From Dryomyza anilis (taxonomy: Eukaryota; Arthropoda; Insecta; Diptera; Dryomyzidae): DNA of 64,000 nucleotides. Below, in pieces: positions 23,953 to 35,105 of this stretch. The stretch covers positions 107,954,040 to 108,018,039 of the forward strand of contig OX638130.1 of the NCBI GenBank assembly GCA_951804985.1. The letters are read 5' to 3'. The notes below the pieces were generated by a model. It had not been told where the DNA came from and did no database searches. It worked only from the letters and a program-made list of their open reading frames with translations. A program made the position numbers and the translations under genes. Each line of letters opens with the position of its first letter. Within the stretch, counting starts at the first letter, position 1.

Positions 23953-25254
23953 ATAATAATAAAATTTTGGCGCAACAGTTCTGAAGAACATTAGCCGAGC
24001 TCTCTAAACAATTGAGCTGTGAGTATTATATTTGTACTCAAAGTGGTGGGACCTACAGTTTAATTCCGAATCCGAACGGCGCACAGTGTCCCATTTTCAC
24101 TTTTAGCTTGCCAAAAATCATAACTTGAAAACCAATAAAGATAGGATATTGAAATTTTTAATATATAATTTAATATATGTTATAAATATGAATACAACTC
24201 TTTTTGCCAAAAATTGGACGATTCGGGCAACTGCCACGTAAATCTGTCATACAAATGGTACTAAAAAATTTCGAAAATATCTCAAAACTTTTGATATTTT
24301 GTATGAAGACACAACATATAAAGTGATACATTAAGAAATTTACATTTTCTTTGACTCACAATTTGTAAAAAAATACGAAAATAAAAAAAAAATTTAATTA
24401 CAAAAAAATATATTTTTAAAATTAATTAGAATAACAATCAAAACCATTTATATTATTTGAGGGATTTTTTAACAATTATATAAACCGTGTAAATTCAGCA
24501 CTGCTTCCCATAAATCGAGCAACTGGTGCCGTATGATAACAGAGGTCATAATGTACTTTAAAGAGGGTTGTTCAGCATGGGCAAAATGGGGCAACATTTT
24601 TTTATTGATTCTATTACAGAACAGTCCAAATATATTACGTATTAACATTTTTTGCCAGTATTATATGGTAAACAAAAGTTGCAGTCCACGAAAAGTCCTG
24701 ATTCATGAAAAAATAAAATAAAAAAGTTACTATGCATAACGGATTTTTTAAATAAATTACCTTCGATTAAAACCAAAATTCATAATTAAATTTCATACAT
24801 ATATGTATGTTAATTAATGCAAAATAAAAATATTGGCAGACAAGTTTCAGCAAACTAATTATAAAATTCGACAAATTGTTGCAATTTTCACAAACAATGT
24901 AATCAAATTTCTTTCATACTTTAAACTTTGCATTCGCAGTACCGTTATATGAAAGTAAAATCGATTTTTTTTTTGTTTATTAAATAATGTTTATTAGATA
25001 ATGTTTCATGATATATACAACTTTCATAATTTATTTTTATTTAAACAAAAAAATTAATTTTTTTTTTTAGGTTTTAGTAAGCTAAAAGTGAAAATGGGAC
25101 ACTGTGCGGCGGGATGAGTGCTTTTCATGAGCAGTGTTTACTCTCGGAGGTTTGCCATTGTCTGCCGAGTTAGTTTGTTAGTACCATTCCAGATTTAAAC
25201 ATTGGATCTTTTGACTAGCAGTCCAATGCACTAACCTCTGAGCTACCGACGCTA
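23953..25254 (-). mobile_element. tRNA-derived SINE, copy 1, split by a DNA transposon
   Basis: Two separated parts match the intact SINE at 29127-29437. The tail part (23970-24081) contains gccgagctctctaaac, gtactcaaagtggtgggacc and cgaatccgaacgg. The head part (25107-25254) contains gcttttcatgagcagtg, aggtttgccattgtctgccg and the reversed box A ctctgagctaccgac. Removing 24082-25106 and one copy of cggcg joins them. The 5' head is on the right, so the SINE lies on the minus strand, with an aataataata tail at its left. Confidence 0.85.
24082..25106. mobile_element. Transib-like non-autonomous DNA transposon with RSS-type heptamer ends
   Basis: 1025 bp with near-perfect terminal inverted repeats of about 28 bp. 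The left begins CACAGTGTCCCATTTTCACT and the right ends with its complement, cactgtg. Both termini are the heptamer CACAGTG. The flanks are cggcg at 24077-24081 and cggcg at 25107-25111, a 5-bp GC-rich target duplication proven by the uninterrupted SINE sequence at 29.2 kb. Family knowledge: Transib transposons have CAC(A/T)(A/G)TG termini resembling V(D)J recombination signals and duplicate 5-bp GC-rich targets. The interior is AT-rich with no RAG1-like core frame, so mobilisation would need an enzyme in trans. Confidence 0.7.
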
Positions 25255-25284
25255 AATTTTGGAATCATGGCATGAAAGTAAAAC

Positions 25285-26037
25285 CAGTTGGGAAGGTTAG
25301 ATCACATGGGAAATTTTTAAGTAGGTGTAATTATGATAGTTAGGATTATCAAAATTATAGTCGGTCTAAGCCGACTATAAATACCCTACACATATGTGTG
25401 GTTACCATTCAAAGTGATATATAGGTCACCAGGGTATACGAATCCTGAAAATAACTACAAACATTCAATCGCTGAACAATTTCCATTCATTTGATACCCA
25501 TATTTACAAATGGGTAGGTGTACCGAATTTCGATTTTTTTTTTGTGAACCACAAGTCTTTTCGCCGAAAAACATTATTATCACGTACTTGAGCATGATGT
25601 CAATATATATTTGACCAAAAAAGTTTACCTAAGCACGTATACATAAAAATTGATCTTTATATGTACATTTTATATGAGGTATTTGAACATAAGTGGTCGG
25701 ATCATAGGTCACAATGAACCGATCTCGCCAAACACATACAGCGTAGGTATATTAGTAATCAAAGTTATAAGTTTCATTTATCTAGCTCTTCAATTTTAAA
25801 AGTAGTAGGGATTTCAACAGACAGACAGACGGACAGACAGACGGACAGACAGACGGACAGACAGACGGACAGACAGACGGACAGACAGACGGACAGACGG
25901 ACATCGCTAAATCGACTCAGGAGGTCATGCTGATCAAGAATATATATACTTTTCCATACCGGAGATGCTTCCTTCTGGGTGTTACAAACGGCGTACCAAA
26001 CTGAATATACCCTTTCACTCTTAGTGTAGGGTATAAA
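25285..26037 (+). mobile_element. mini-me/INE-1-like element, copy 1
   Basis: Begins agttgggaaggttag. It has a gtcggtctaagccgactata hairpin and ataccctacacatatgtgtg, then a (GACA/GACG)n tract at 25819-25905. Next come a conserved core (ggacatcgctaaatcgac to catgctgatcaag) and a short (TA)n, and it ends with gtgtagggtataaaaa, the inverted counterpart of ataccctacac. A conserved core between (TA)n and (GTCY)n matches published descriptions of dipteran mini-me elements; other authors treat related INE-1/DINE-1 repeats as Helitron-like. No coding. Confidence 0.7.
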
Positions 26038-26639
26038 AATACCAATAATTTTGAAAATCTATACTTAAATTACATTTTGACCAATGATTAGATATCTAAT
26101 CATAACATTTAATTATAATAATCATATTATCTTTTAATATTGAATCTTTTAATGAATGACACAATCATTTAAAAAAATGGAAGTATTGAGACAATCAATA
26201 ATGATCATAACAATCATATTGCTACTGCTGCAATCATATTTTATTTGCTACAATAATGCTTCAATCATAATTTTATCACTGCTTGTACGTTCAACATTTT
26301 TTTATACAAATTTCTACGAATTTACAAACGATTTATTTTTCGTTAAAGCATTGAATAAGTCAAAAAGAACAACCATTTGATTACATTCCTAATAGTAACA
26401 AATTTTTAGAATCAATGTAATAATTCATGCACCATTTACCATTTTTATCCAGATTTCAATCATATTTTTTATAATCACAGCTCAGGTTTATAATCAGAGC
26501 TGAAACCGTTTCATTTAAGTTATTTTCTCTGTAGTGTTTTGAGAAAAATTCGTTGTGTTGATAGGCATATTTTCAAAATGAGAACCGATTTAAAAAAGTT
26601 AGTAATTTTCATCGTTAGTTCAAGCTAATGTACTACATA

Positions 26640-27065
26640 ATCATAAATCACTTTCTTATATATCATTAGATCGAAAATGCTAAAAATAAAGTCCAAAAAT
26701 AGTAAAAAAAAAATCAATATTTTTGGAGTTTAAATTCAAATATATGAAAAGCCTATCGGAAAATAGTATTTGTCGGTATATTGTAATTAGTCTTGACAAT
26801 TGAAATAACATTGCGTTTACAGTTTTTTGGAAATCTTGATGTGTAAAGATCTGCATTTTTTAATTGTAAAAAGGAACTGAAAAGAGCAAATAATCAGAAA
26901 TCGTGTCGAAATCAGAACCGCGAATTATATAGAATTGATGTATGGGAAGTCCATGGCGTTATAATTACATCAAAATGCATAAATACAATTAATTATTTAT
27001 TAATATTATGTACAAATTTATAAATACTTTCAACATTTGTAGTTGAATAAGTGATATTTAAGAAT
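26640..27065 (+). repeat. Duplicated segment, copy lacking the SINE
   Basis: Colinear with 28720-29510: ttatatatcattagatcgaa, gagtttaaattcaaatat, gtatattgtaattagtcttg, tatatagaattgatgtatgg and ttataattacatcaaaatgc all recur there in order. At about 26975-27000 the sequence reads continuously through the point where the other copy holds the SINE, so it is the empty site. Confidence 0.8.
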
Positions 27066-28546
27066 CATTAATGATTTAAATAAAACCAGAATCGGAACAG
27101 GCACCAAAAATACTTTAAGTAATTTTAGAACATGAATTAAAATTTATATTAACCAACTTCGTAATCAGGAATGTCAAATTAATATTCCCAATTACTAATA
27201 TTTGTTACTGCTCATATTTATCCTACTTTCACAAGAAAAATGTACAACACTCAAAATGAAAATTTAAAACGTAGAAAGTACGACCTTTCAGAATTTGTTA
27301 CATTAAGAAAAAAATATAATACAATTAATAGTTTTATGTTTAGCATAAATTAGTCATTAACATAAATTATTATATTAATCGGTAAATACAAAATTACAAA
27401 ATACTATTCAATTATTATAGAGTTTATATGAAAATAGTTACTATGTTTTGTATATCTACTAATTAAAACAATAACTGTCCTATTTCAAACACTATAATTT
27501 TATTTCTAAAGCACCCATGACTCATAATCCTTTAACTACTCTTGTTTTCAACCAAACCAAATACATGTTTTTGTATATGTTAACTAGTCAAGTTGTTTTT
27601 TTTTTTTATTTCTAAGGTGTGTTTGGCGCTTTAATTTTTACTTCTGCTCATGTTTACGATTACTTGCTGTGACATTGACATTTTTAAATTTTATTTTGTA
27701 ATAGTTTAAAATTACACAAAAAAGGTGTGTTTCTTAAAGAGTAACAACATTTAAAAGTAAAAATTAAATATTTAATAGCTTCCAATAGACGCATGTTGAA
27801 AATACAAAGCAATCAAAGGCATTTTTATAAATTATTCAAAATAGTATATACTAAATTTTGCATACATAAATCAATTTTGCAGGCAACATATTATGTTTTG
27901 CTACAATATTTTTTTTAATTTCTGGACTTTTCAAATAAATATATTTATAATAATATATAGCGTGTATACTACGAAAGTTTGTATCATACTTTTATAAAGG
28001 AAAATAATCAAAAGAATGAATTTTTCATAAATATAATGAGAAAATTCATAATTATTATGAATAATTCATCAATATTATGAGTAAATTCTTAAGTACTACG
28101 AAGACATTTTGAATAATAATGAAAATCATATATATTATAAATTCATAATCAATATTTTGTTAAAATTCATAAATAGAAATGCATAAATACTACAAGTTAT
28201 GCATTAATACAAATACTAATTTTCATCTACATAAAATCTTAATTAAAATTAATAATATGTTCAAATTCATAAATACTTCGAACATTTCAAAATATATTCT
28301 GCAATCTACATAGAAGTACATAACTACTATGAATTATTCATGAATGATTACACTACCCAACACAATTTTCGTCATGGACATCCCATACACCAATTCTTTC
28401 TAATTCGATGGTGCTGAATTTTGATACTCATTTATATAATCAATTTCAAAAAAAAAATATACTAATGCCCGTAATCTGAAAATAGCATTGCTTCATATTT
28501 AAAGTATGCTTATTCTTATTGCAGACTCAGTTTTTTCCTATTACGT
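27066..28546. other. AT-rich non-coding stretch
   Basis: Includes a diverged family-D relative at 27299-27517 (aataactgtcctatttc; phrases with ttaatagttttatg) and a decayed attcataaatactac tract at 28010-28350. No gene or RNA is visible. Confidence 0.45.
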
Positions 28547-28720
28547 ACACAGAAAAAAATAATCGACGTAAATACAGCAATCAAAATTAATTGCGCACCC
28601 TTCATTGGTCTAGCAATGACATTTTTGCCATTTTTATGTATGGAGCAAACAAATTCGCTAAAAATGTTATTTTCGTCCAACAATCTACCAATAAACGATG
28701 TTGCTTAATTTACTTTCATT
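28547..28720 (+). mobile_element. 'aatcgacgtaaat' TIR element (family B), copy 2, left end
   Basis: acacag plus A run and taatcgacgtaaatacagca, then aattaattgcgcac. This left end joins the duplicated segment 28720-29510. A ctcagtgta string near 29511-29520 could be its right end, in which case the element would be about 1 kb and contain the SINE, but that pairing is weak. Confidence 0.5.
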
Positions 28721-29510
28721 GGATCACTTTCTTACTTATCATTGGATCGAAAATGCAAAAAAAAATAGTAAAAAAAAACAATATTTTACGAGTTTAAATT
28801 CAAATATCTGAAAAACTAATCGGAATAATAGTATTTGTCAGTATATTGTAATTAGTCTTGACAATTGAAAGAAAAATTGGGTTTACAGTTTTTGGAAATC
28901 TAGCTGTGTAAATAACTGTAATTTTTTAATTATAAAAAGGGACAAAAACGTCGAAAGTATTTTTCTTAAAAACGTCAGTTAATAGAAAAAACGATGTATG
29001 CAGTCAAAATCAGCAATCGTGAATTATATAGAATTGATGTATGGTAAGTCCAAGGCAAACATTTTTTTTTCTCGTTTTACTGAGTAGTGTTATTTTATTA
29101 TTACATCAAAATTCATAAATACAACGCATTAATAATAATAGTTTGGCACTACAGTACTATAAGAACTTAGGCCGAGCTCTCTCACCATTTTGAGCTGTGC
29201 GTGTTATATTTGTACTCAAAGTGGTGGGACCTACAGTTTATTGTCGAATCCGAACGGCGGGTGAGAGCTTTTCATAGGCAATGTTTTACTCTCGTAGGTT
29301 TGCCATTTACTGACGAGAGGTAGCGCGGTATAGAAAAATGTTTCTATGAAAAGATGTTGTTAGCCCCAGTCCAGGCTTGAACCGGGGACCTTTCGGCTCG
29401 CAGTCTAACACACTTACCACTGAGCTACTGCGGCTACAATACAACGAATTATTTATCAATATTATGTCCAAATTTATAAATAATTGGAACATTTAAAGTT
29501 GAAGTAGTGA
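28720..29510 (+). repeat. Duplicated segment, copy containing the SINE
   Basis: Counterpart of 26640-27065 at roughly 85% identity by eye, interrupted by the 311-bp SINE at 29127-29437. Comparison of the two copies dates the SINE insertion after the duplication. Confidence 0.8.
29127..29437 (-). mobile_element. tRNA-derived SINE, copy 2, intact
   Basis: Reading the minus strand from 29437, the head carries RNA polymerase III box A tagctcagtggta (29415-29427) and box B ggttcaagcct (29373-29383) at normal tRNA spacing, followed by an unrelated body and an att-rich tail at 29127. The flanking 9-bp direct repeats are aatacaacg at 29118-29126 and 29438-29446, and the paralogue at 26975-27000 shows the empty site. 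The body contains aatggcaaacctacgagag and gtaggtcccaccactttgag. Related copies lie at 23953-25254 and 56547-56823. The 61-codon frame overlapping the head is a shadow. Confidence 0.9.
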
Positions 29511-29880
29511 TATCTCAGTGTAGATTTAATGTTTTTAAATGAAATTAAAATATTTATGTTCATAAACACTGGGAGTTTTTACAATTAATATGTATTAATG
29601 TTATGATTAAATTCATAAATCTTTTATAAATTACAAATTCATTTATCAATAACATTATAATTTCACTCGTCATAAATTTAAAAATATCCCTAAATAGCCA
29701 AACAATAATCAATTAATTGACACCTGCATCACTAAATTTCACCTTATAGAATATATGATGACTGCAATCATTTGCCCCAATGACTTTTCTGTTATGCAAT
29801 TTATAGGCAATTATGTGCGATTGCCTTTCTCTCTTTATAACTATAGTCTTTATAACTATCCATCTGTCTATCTCTCTGTC
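29511..29880. other. AT-rich non-coding stretch
   Basis: Decayed ttcataaatact tract; no gene or terminal repeat recognised. Confidence 0.4.
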
Positions 29881-30545
29881 TATTTATAACACAGCATACA
29901 GCAATATTGTAAATTTTCAGGGCCAATTCCGATTATTGGCATTATTCAATGTTTGCCGTCATTTTGAGCTGCCCTTTTAGCCTTGACTTGCCAACCAGCA
30001 ACAGCAGCAGCAACGTCAATATTTTCCAATCTTCCTCAGCTGTCGCTCAGCTATGCCTACGACGAATGACAAACAAGAAGAAGCGCGGGTAATTAAACTT
30101 TAATGCAAATTGCATTGAATTAAATGCCAATGCAAATCATTTGCAAACACTGCACGAACGAACGCACGCACGGGTTCGATGTGCAGTCAGACTGGGATGA
30201 GATAAGGCGTCTTTTGTAACATTGACACTAAGAAAAAATTGTTATTGTTACAGATTATTTTAAAACAATTTTTTGTAAATTTTAAGTTTATTTTTCATAT
30301 TTAATTTCTGTCCACTTGGGAACGGGCGACTTCACTTGTTCTTGCTGCTAGCTGGAGCCTCTTTTGATGTTGGCTGCTTCGCTGCATTGACGCTGCTGCT
30401 GCGGTTGTTGTTGCCAATGGGCACCGGTGAAAAAATGTAAAAATGATTTGTCTCCTTGTGACACTACTTTGCGTGTGCCTGTCATACGTTGAAGACTTTT
30501 TGGGCAGAGTTGCCAATCGCTCTAATGATTCGCCTTATGTTGGTA
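29881..30545. other. Unique island; candidate conserved non-coding elements
   Basis: Two GC-richer blocks, 29920-30190 and 30300-30545, separated by AT-rich sequence. The first has cagcaacagcagcagcaacg and clustered homeodomain/octamer words (listed separately). The second has opa-like CAG/TTG runs that keep a 71-codon minus-strand frame open by repeat bias. No splice sites or long frame support an exon. Confidence 0.35.
30088..30152. promoter_or_regulatory. Cluster of octamer and homeodomain-type motifs
   Basis: Within 65 bp: taattaa, ATGCAAAT followed by an overlapping reversed aattgcat, a second ATGCAAAT, and an adjacent reversed atttgca. ATGCAAAT is the POU-domain octamer and TAATTA the homeodomain core. 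Two intact octamers plus reversed near-octamers in so short a span suggest an enhancer. AT-rich background inflates the chance of such words, so confidence is modest. Confidence 0.35.
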
Positions 30546-30850
30546 TAATGCTGCGTTCACATTAGATGATGCTATAAAATATACGTTCGCGGCACGAACA
30601 ATTTTTATCAGTAAAGAAAAAAACATTAATAAATATCATCAAATATTTGAAAACACTACGCAAAATTATTTTTGCTGTGAACATTCAATACATTTATTTT
30701 AAAAAATTCGCGGGTGTTGATTTAGACTTGATACTCAGTTTGTTCCTTTTATGTAACGTTTTTAAGAAAATTTCAATCGAAAATTAACTCCCTGTAGAAA
30801 ACTAGTTTTCAAAACGTTTAAATTTTCAAGACTAATTTTAATAAATTGAT

Positions 30851-30975
30851 ACACAGAAAAAAATAATCGACGTAAATATAGCAACCGATATTAATTGCAT
30901 TAATTAATCAATCCAGCAATGAAATTCACTAATTTAATGAAAACATTTGCTATTCTTCTTTAAATTGCGTTTGCT
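30851..30975 (+). mobile_element. 'aatcgacgtaaat' TIR element (family B), copy 3, left part
   Basis: acacag plus A run and taatcgacgtaaatatagca, then attaattgcattaattaatc, aligning with 346-460 through the aaacatttgctatt phrase. The right end was not found. Confidence 0.6.
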
Positions 30976-32331
30976 TTTTTATACCATTTACAATTTTTTT
31001 TTTAAATTTTTAGGTTTAATATTAAAAAGTAAAAGGTATTTATAATTTTCCTACAGATAATTGTTCCCCAGACCATTTTTACTCACGATATTTCTTCCCT
31101 GAACCGATTTTGTCTTTCGGTGTCTGTTTCATAAAGCAAATTGATTCATAGTATTCATTCATTCATAGTATTTGTAAAATAAAATTCCAATTTTTCATAA
31201 TTTAAATCCGAACACTGCCACTACACCTCGAATAAATTAAATTTCAATTTCGATTTCAGTTGTTATAAAAACAAATAAAAATAAATAAAACCAGTCATAT
31301 TACAGTTAAAATATTGTAAACAGAAAATGTATAAATGAAAAATTTCGTTTTTTTTTCCAAATTACATACAACCATATTATTCTCTTGTATAAAATACAAT
31401 GTAAATGTTAAACACTTTGAAATTGTGTAGCATACGTAATCATGCAGTTGCTTCGTAACTGCAAAATATACTAGAGAGAAACTTTCAAGCAACGCTTTGG
31501 GGAACCCACCACCCACACGTAACACTTACCAACAATGCAATGACATTGAAATGCATTTCATTTCGAGCGACGACTGAACCAGCGGAAGTGTATTTCGGTA
31601 TCGTTGTTTTGTTGTGCTCCAAAAAGTTTTTGCCAAGCTTCACCCAAAAAAAAAAAAAATACCCTATAAAAGAAAACCATAAGCCCGAAAACTGCAGACA
31701 TGCAACAAATTTGCTGAATTTTTTAATCGATATTTGAAATTGTATGGGTTACAGCATAGAACTACAGAATAGTTTTACAAATCTGCAGTGCAAAGGAGTG
31801 GCGATATATTGCATAACACAGAGTATTTTGGGCTATTCACAGTTTTGAGTTATTTCTAATATACATTACAAGATTGTATTTGATATAACTCAATGAGAAA
31901 TGGTATTTAAAATTTGTTTTGAAAGCAGCAAAAAAATTTTTAAACTAATTATGTTTTCAAAATGAGTATGCATAAATCTAGTTTTTGATTTTTATTGAAA
32001 GACACCGAAACATCCTCTATTGAACGAAACGAAATTGCTTGGGGCTGACGAAAATATGGTTTTTTATATGTTTAATGTAACTCCAACCAAATTGTTAGTT
32101 CACGCAAATACATAGACGGTTATAGTAATGTTTTTTTTAAATTATAGATTCTGCTTGTACTTTCTTGTGTTTGTTACAACAAATAATGTGCTACATAGGA
32201 CACCTATTGATTTAATAGTATTTTATAACTATTTTCCTATAAACATCAAAATATTTTAATTGTATTCTGTATTTTCTAAAATAATTGAGTAGGATTCAAT
32301 TTAATTTACCTAAACGGCTAATTTAAATATC
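30976..32331. other. Non-coding stretch, one TATA-like box
   Basis: 31480-31700 is less AT-rich and contains ctataaaag near 31664 preceded by a poly-A run. No initiator at the proper distance and no downstream coding frame, so I do not call a promoter. Remaining sequence is AT-rich and empty. Confidence 0.35.
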
Positions 32332-32567
32332 ACACTCAGAAAAAAGATATCATAAAATTAATAGTTTTTACTATTGAAATTAGTCAATAGGATAAACTAC
32401 TAATAGGATAAACTATTAAACTAGTAATACAGTCCCATTAAATACAACAAAATACCATACAATTATTTTTGAGTTTGTATAAAAATATTTATTTTGTGTG
32501 TACTATTAACTCAATAACTGTCCTATTGACAAATTTTAATGGGATTTTATAATATTTTTTCTGAATA
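32332..32567. mobile_element. 'acactcagaaaaaa' TIR element (family D), copy 2
   Basis: Starts acactcagaaaaaaga and ends in ttttttctga. The interior shares ttagtcaataggataaac, aaaaatatttattttg and actgtcctattgac with the other copies. Slightly longer than 221 bp because aataggataaacta is tandemly repeated near the left end. Confidence 0.7.
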
Positions 32568-33014
32568 TTATTGAGCTCCCTCCCTAACATATATTTATGG
32601 TAAACATGATTATCTCCAGATCATACTCGTCGTGTTACTGATCGGATCCTAACAAAGAAAAAATCTAAGGCATGTGGACATAAATAGACCCTCACATCGA
32701 AGAACTATTAATTGAATGGTATTATTTTTTCTTAATGCTTACAACCAACTTCTTTTTTGTTGGATTAAAAAAAGAATAAAGTACAAAAACATAATTTCGA
32801 TCATTTAATCGGTTGTCAGAACCTTTTTAACTATTATTATGGATAAACATAATTAATTTCAAAATAGTTTATTGGTATTCAGTATTTTTTTAATAGTATT
32901 TAGTAGTATTCAGTGAATTTTACCAAGTGAAAGCATAATATATCAAAATTTGCATGTGCCTTTTAGCTCCCTTTGGGGCAAACTACTACAACCCTTGAAT
33001 AACTACACCATTTA
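32568..33014. other. AT-rich non-coding stretch
   Basis: Nothing recognised beyond a family-D-like tttaatagtatttagtagta remnant near 32890. Confidence 0.4.
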
Positions 33015-33890
33015 CAAATGTAATTCAGAAAAGTTAAATTGAAATTCAGAAATTCAATTTGAAATTCAAATGAATCAATTAAAATTCAGAAATTTCCATT
33101 TGAAATTCAGAAGACATCAATTGAAATTCAGAAATTTAATTTGACATTCCAAAGACTCACTCAGAAAAAAATTCTCTCAAATCCCATTAAAATTAGTCAA
33201 TAGGACCATTATTGATTTAATAGCATACAAAAAATAAATCTTTTCATATAAACTGAATGGCAATGTCATAGTATTTTCTATTATTTAATGGTATTTTCCT
33301 ATTAAAATTATAATTTATCCTATTGACTATTTTTAATAGTAAAAAACTATTATTTTATAGTATTTTTTTCTGGGTGCATCAATTAAAATTCAGAAATTCG
33401 ATTTGAAATTCAAAAGACATCAAATGAAATTCAGAATTTCCCATATGAAATTCAGAAGTCATCAATTAAAATTCAGAAATTTAAAGACATCAATTGAGAC
33501 ATCAATTGAAATTCAGAAATTTAATTTGACATTTCAAAGACATCAATTGAAATTCAGAAATTCGATTTGAAATTCAAAAGACATCAATTGAAATTCAGAA
33601 TTTCCATTTGAAATTCAGAAATTTTCATTTGAAATTTAAAAGACATCAAATTCAGAAATTTTCATATGAAATTCAGAAGACATCAATTGAAATTCAGAAA
33701 TTTAATTTGACATTCCAAAGACATCAATTGAAATTCAGAAATTCCATTTGAAATTCAGAAAATTTCCAATTAAAATTTAAATGAAAATGTATGAGTTTTA
33801 AATGGTAATTTCTAAATTTCAAATGAAATTTTCTAAATTTCAAATGGGTATTTCTAAATTTCAAATGGAAATTTCTGATTTTCAAATGTT
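33015..33890. repeat. About 41-bp minisatellite (gacatcaattgaaattcaga)
   Basis: Units of roughly 41 bp built from gacatcaattgaaattcaga plus aattnnatttgaaattcana, with halves of about 20 bp that are themselves similar. The right end (33780-33890) continues the caaatg motif in inverted sense (ttctaaatttcaaatggaaa). A family-D element splits the array at 33157-33377. Minus-strand frame of 61 codons at 33724-33909 is repeat shadow. Confidence 0.85.
33157..33377. mobile_element. 'acactcagaaaaaa' TIR element (family D), copy 3, 221 bp
   Basis: tcactcagaaaaaaa at 33157 faces tttttttctgggtgc at 33377; same length as copy 1. Deleting exactly these 221 bp restores the minisatellite word ccaaagacatcaatt, so the boundaries are secure and no target duplication beyond an ambiguous base or two remains. 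Confidence 0.85.
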
Positions 33891-35105
33891 TTACATTTGC
33901 ACCTACCAAATACTATATAGTTTGCATTCACTGAAATCCGTTTGTGGCAAACAATAGCATGAGACGTAAACAACTATTAGTTGAAGCAACTGCAAAATCG
34001 ATTGGGAAAACAAACTTTTAATCTATTTTTTTTTTTTTCATAACTAACGCAACTAAATTTAAAATGAGACATAAGCAATATTCAATTGGCTGAAAAGATA
34101 GTAGGTTACATTGACTAAATGATATAGCATTAGGTTGTAGCAACCAATATTTATTTGATTCAACTGCGAAATCAGATGTTTTATAGAAAAACGATGCCAA
34201 AGCAGGACAATATCAGTCGCGCAAGCAACAGATTTTTCACTCGTTTTTTTTTTGTGCTTCGAACAGCAAGTACCACGTGTAAAACAAACTTGGAATTGTT
34301 TAAAGGGCCTTTTATTTCTTACTGTTCGGTTTTTTCTACGCAATTATACCTTATTCAACAAGAGACATATTATTCTGCAAAGTTCTTGCTATTTGGTTTC
34401 ATCTGTTGTATTTCTAAATGCAACCCAGCACTCCAACGCGTTGAAAACGCGAAATCAGGGTCACAACGAGTTGGAGAAAATTCTCGATGAAGTATCTAAA
34501 GATCGGAAATAGCCGACGAAACGTTGTGCAGCTGACTTCGTGTAAATTGACTGATTTCGTGTACCTAAATTGACTACCACAACTAAACAATACCCGATTA
34601 TTTGGTTGTGTGAATTGTATTCATTAGTTGTGTGAAGTGATATGTGTTGTTGCAACAACTGAATCAGTTGAATGTTGACAGAACTAAATAAATCGGTTAG
34701 CCAAAAAAACGGTTGCACCAACTGATTCGTTCGCTGGCACTGCAGAGTGAAGAGGTCGTTGCAAATACTTATTCGAATGTTATTACAACTGAATAATACA
34801 TTTTTTCTTTTTGTTGCCGTAACAAATTTCTCTGCTGTGTGTAGTTTTTGTTCTGTAAACTTAAGATAGATGTACCAAACACTATGGAAAGTTTAACTTT
34901 GAACTCAAATAAAATGAAAATTAAAATTTTATAATAATTCTTGTTCAATAAAAACAAAGAATTGTACAATTATTTAATTACATTTCATGATTTTTTTCAC
35001 AAATTACTCTTAGGAAGTATTCTCATGCTTGATTTAGATTTGAACACAGACGTAATATTTTTTGCTGAAATGAAAACACTTTTTTGAAAGAATCTTTTCA
35101 TGGGA
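33891..35105. other. Non-coding stretch with a short coding-like patch
   Basis: From about 34409 to 34512 a plus-strand frame ends in a tract of ordinary composition (HNELEKILDEVSKDRK, then TAG). The upstream part of the frame is hydrophobic low-complexity. Around 34580-34830 there are repeated ggttgtgtgaat and gttgcaacaactga words. No recognised element or complete gene. Confidence 0.35.

Larger units (their letters stand above)
23552..26537. mobile_element. Old TIR element (family E) broken up by nested insertions
   Basis: Left end acacacgcacagaaaaaac at 23552. A matching inverted end (gttattttctctgtagtgt) lies at 26519-26537. The parts between ends and insertions share an aatcatgat/atgattgcaatcat vocabulary (23570-23950 and 26040-26530). 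Within it lie the SINE 23953-25254, which itself contains the element 24082-25106, and the mini-me-like element 25285-26037. Pairing of the two outer ends is inference from orientation and vocabulary. Confidence 0.45.

Noticed and set aside
31655..31700. TATA-like box ctataaaag
   Set aside because: No initiator or downstream element at the right distance and no transcript-like sequence following; such words are frequent in AT-rich DNA.
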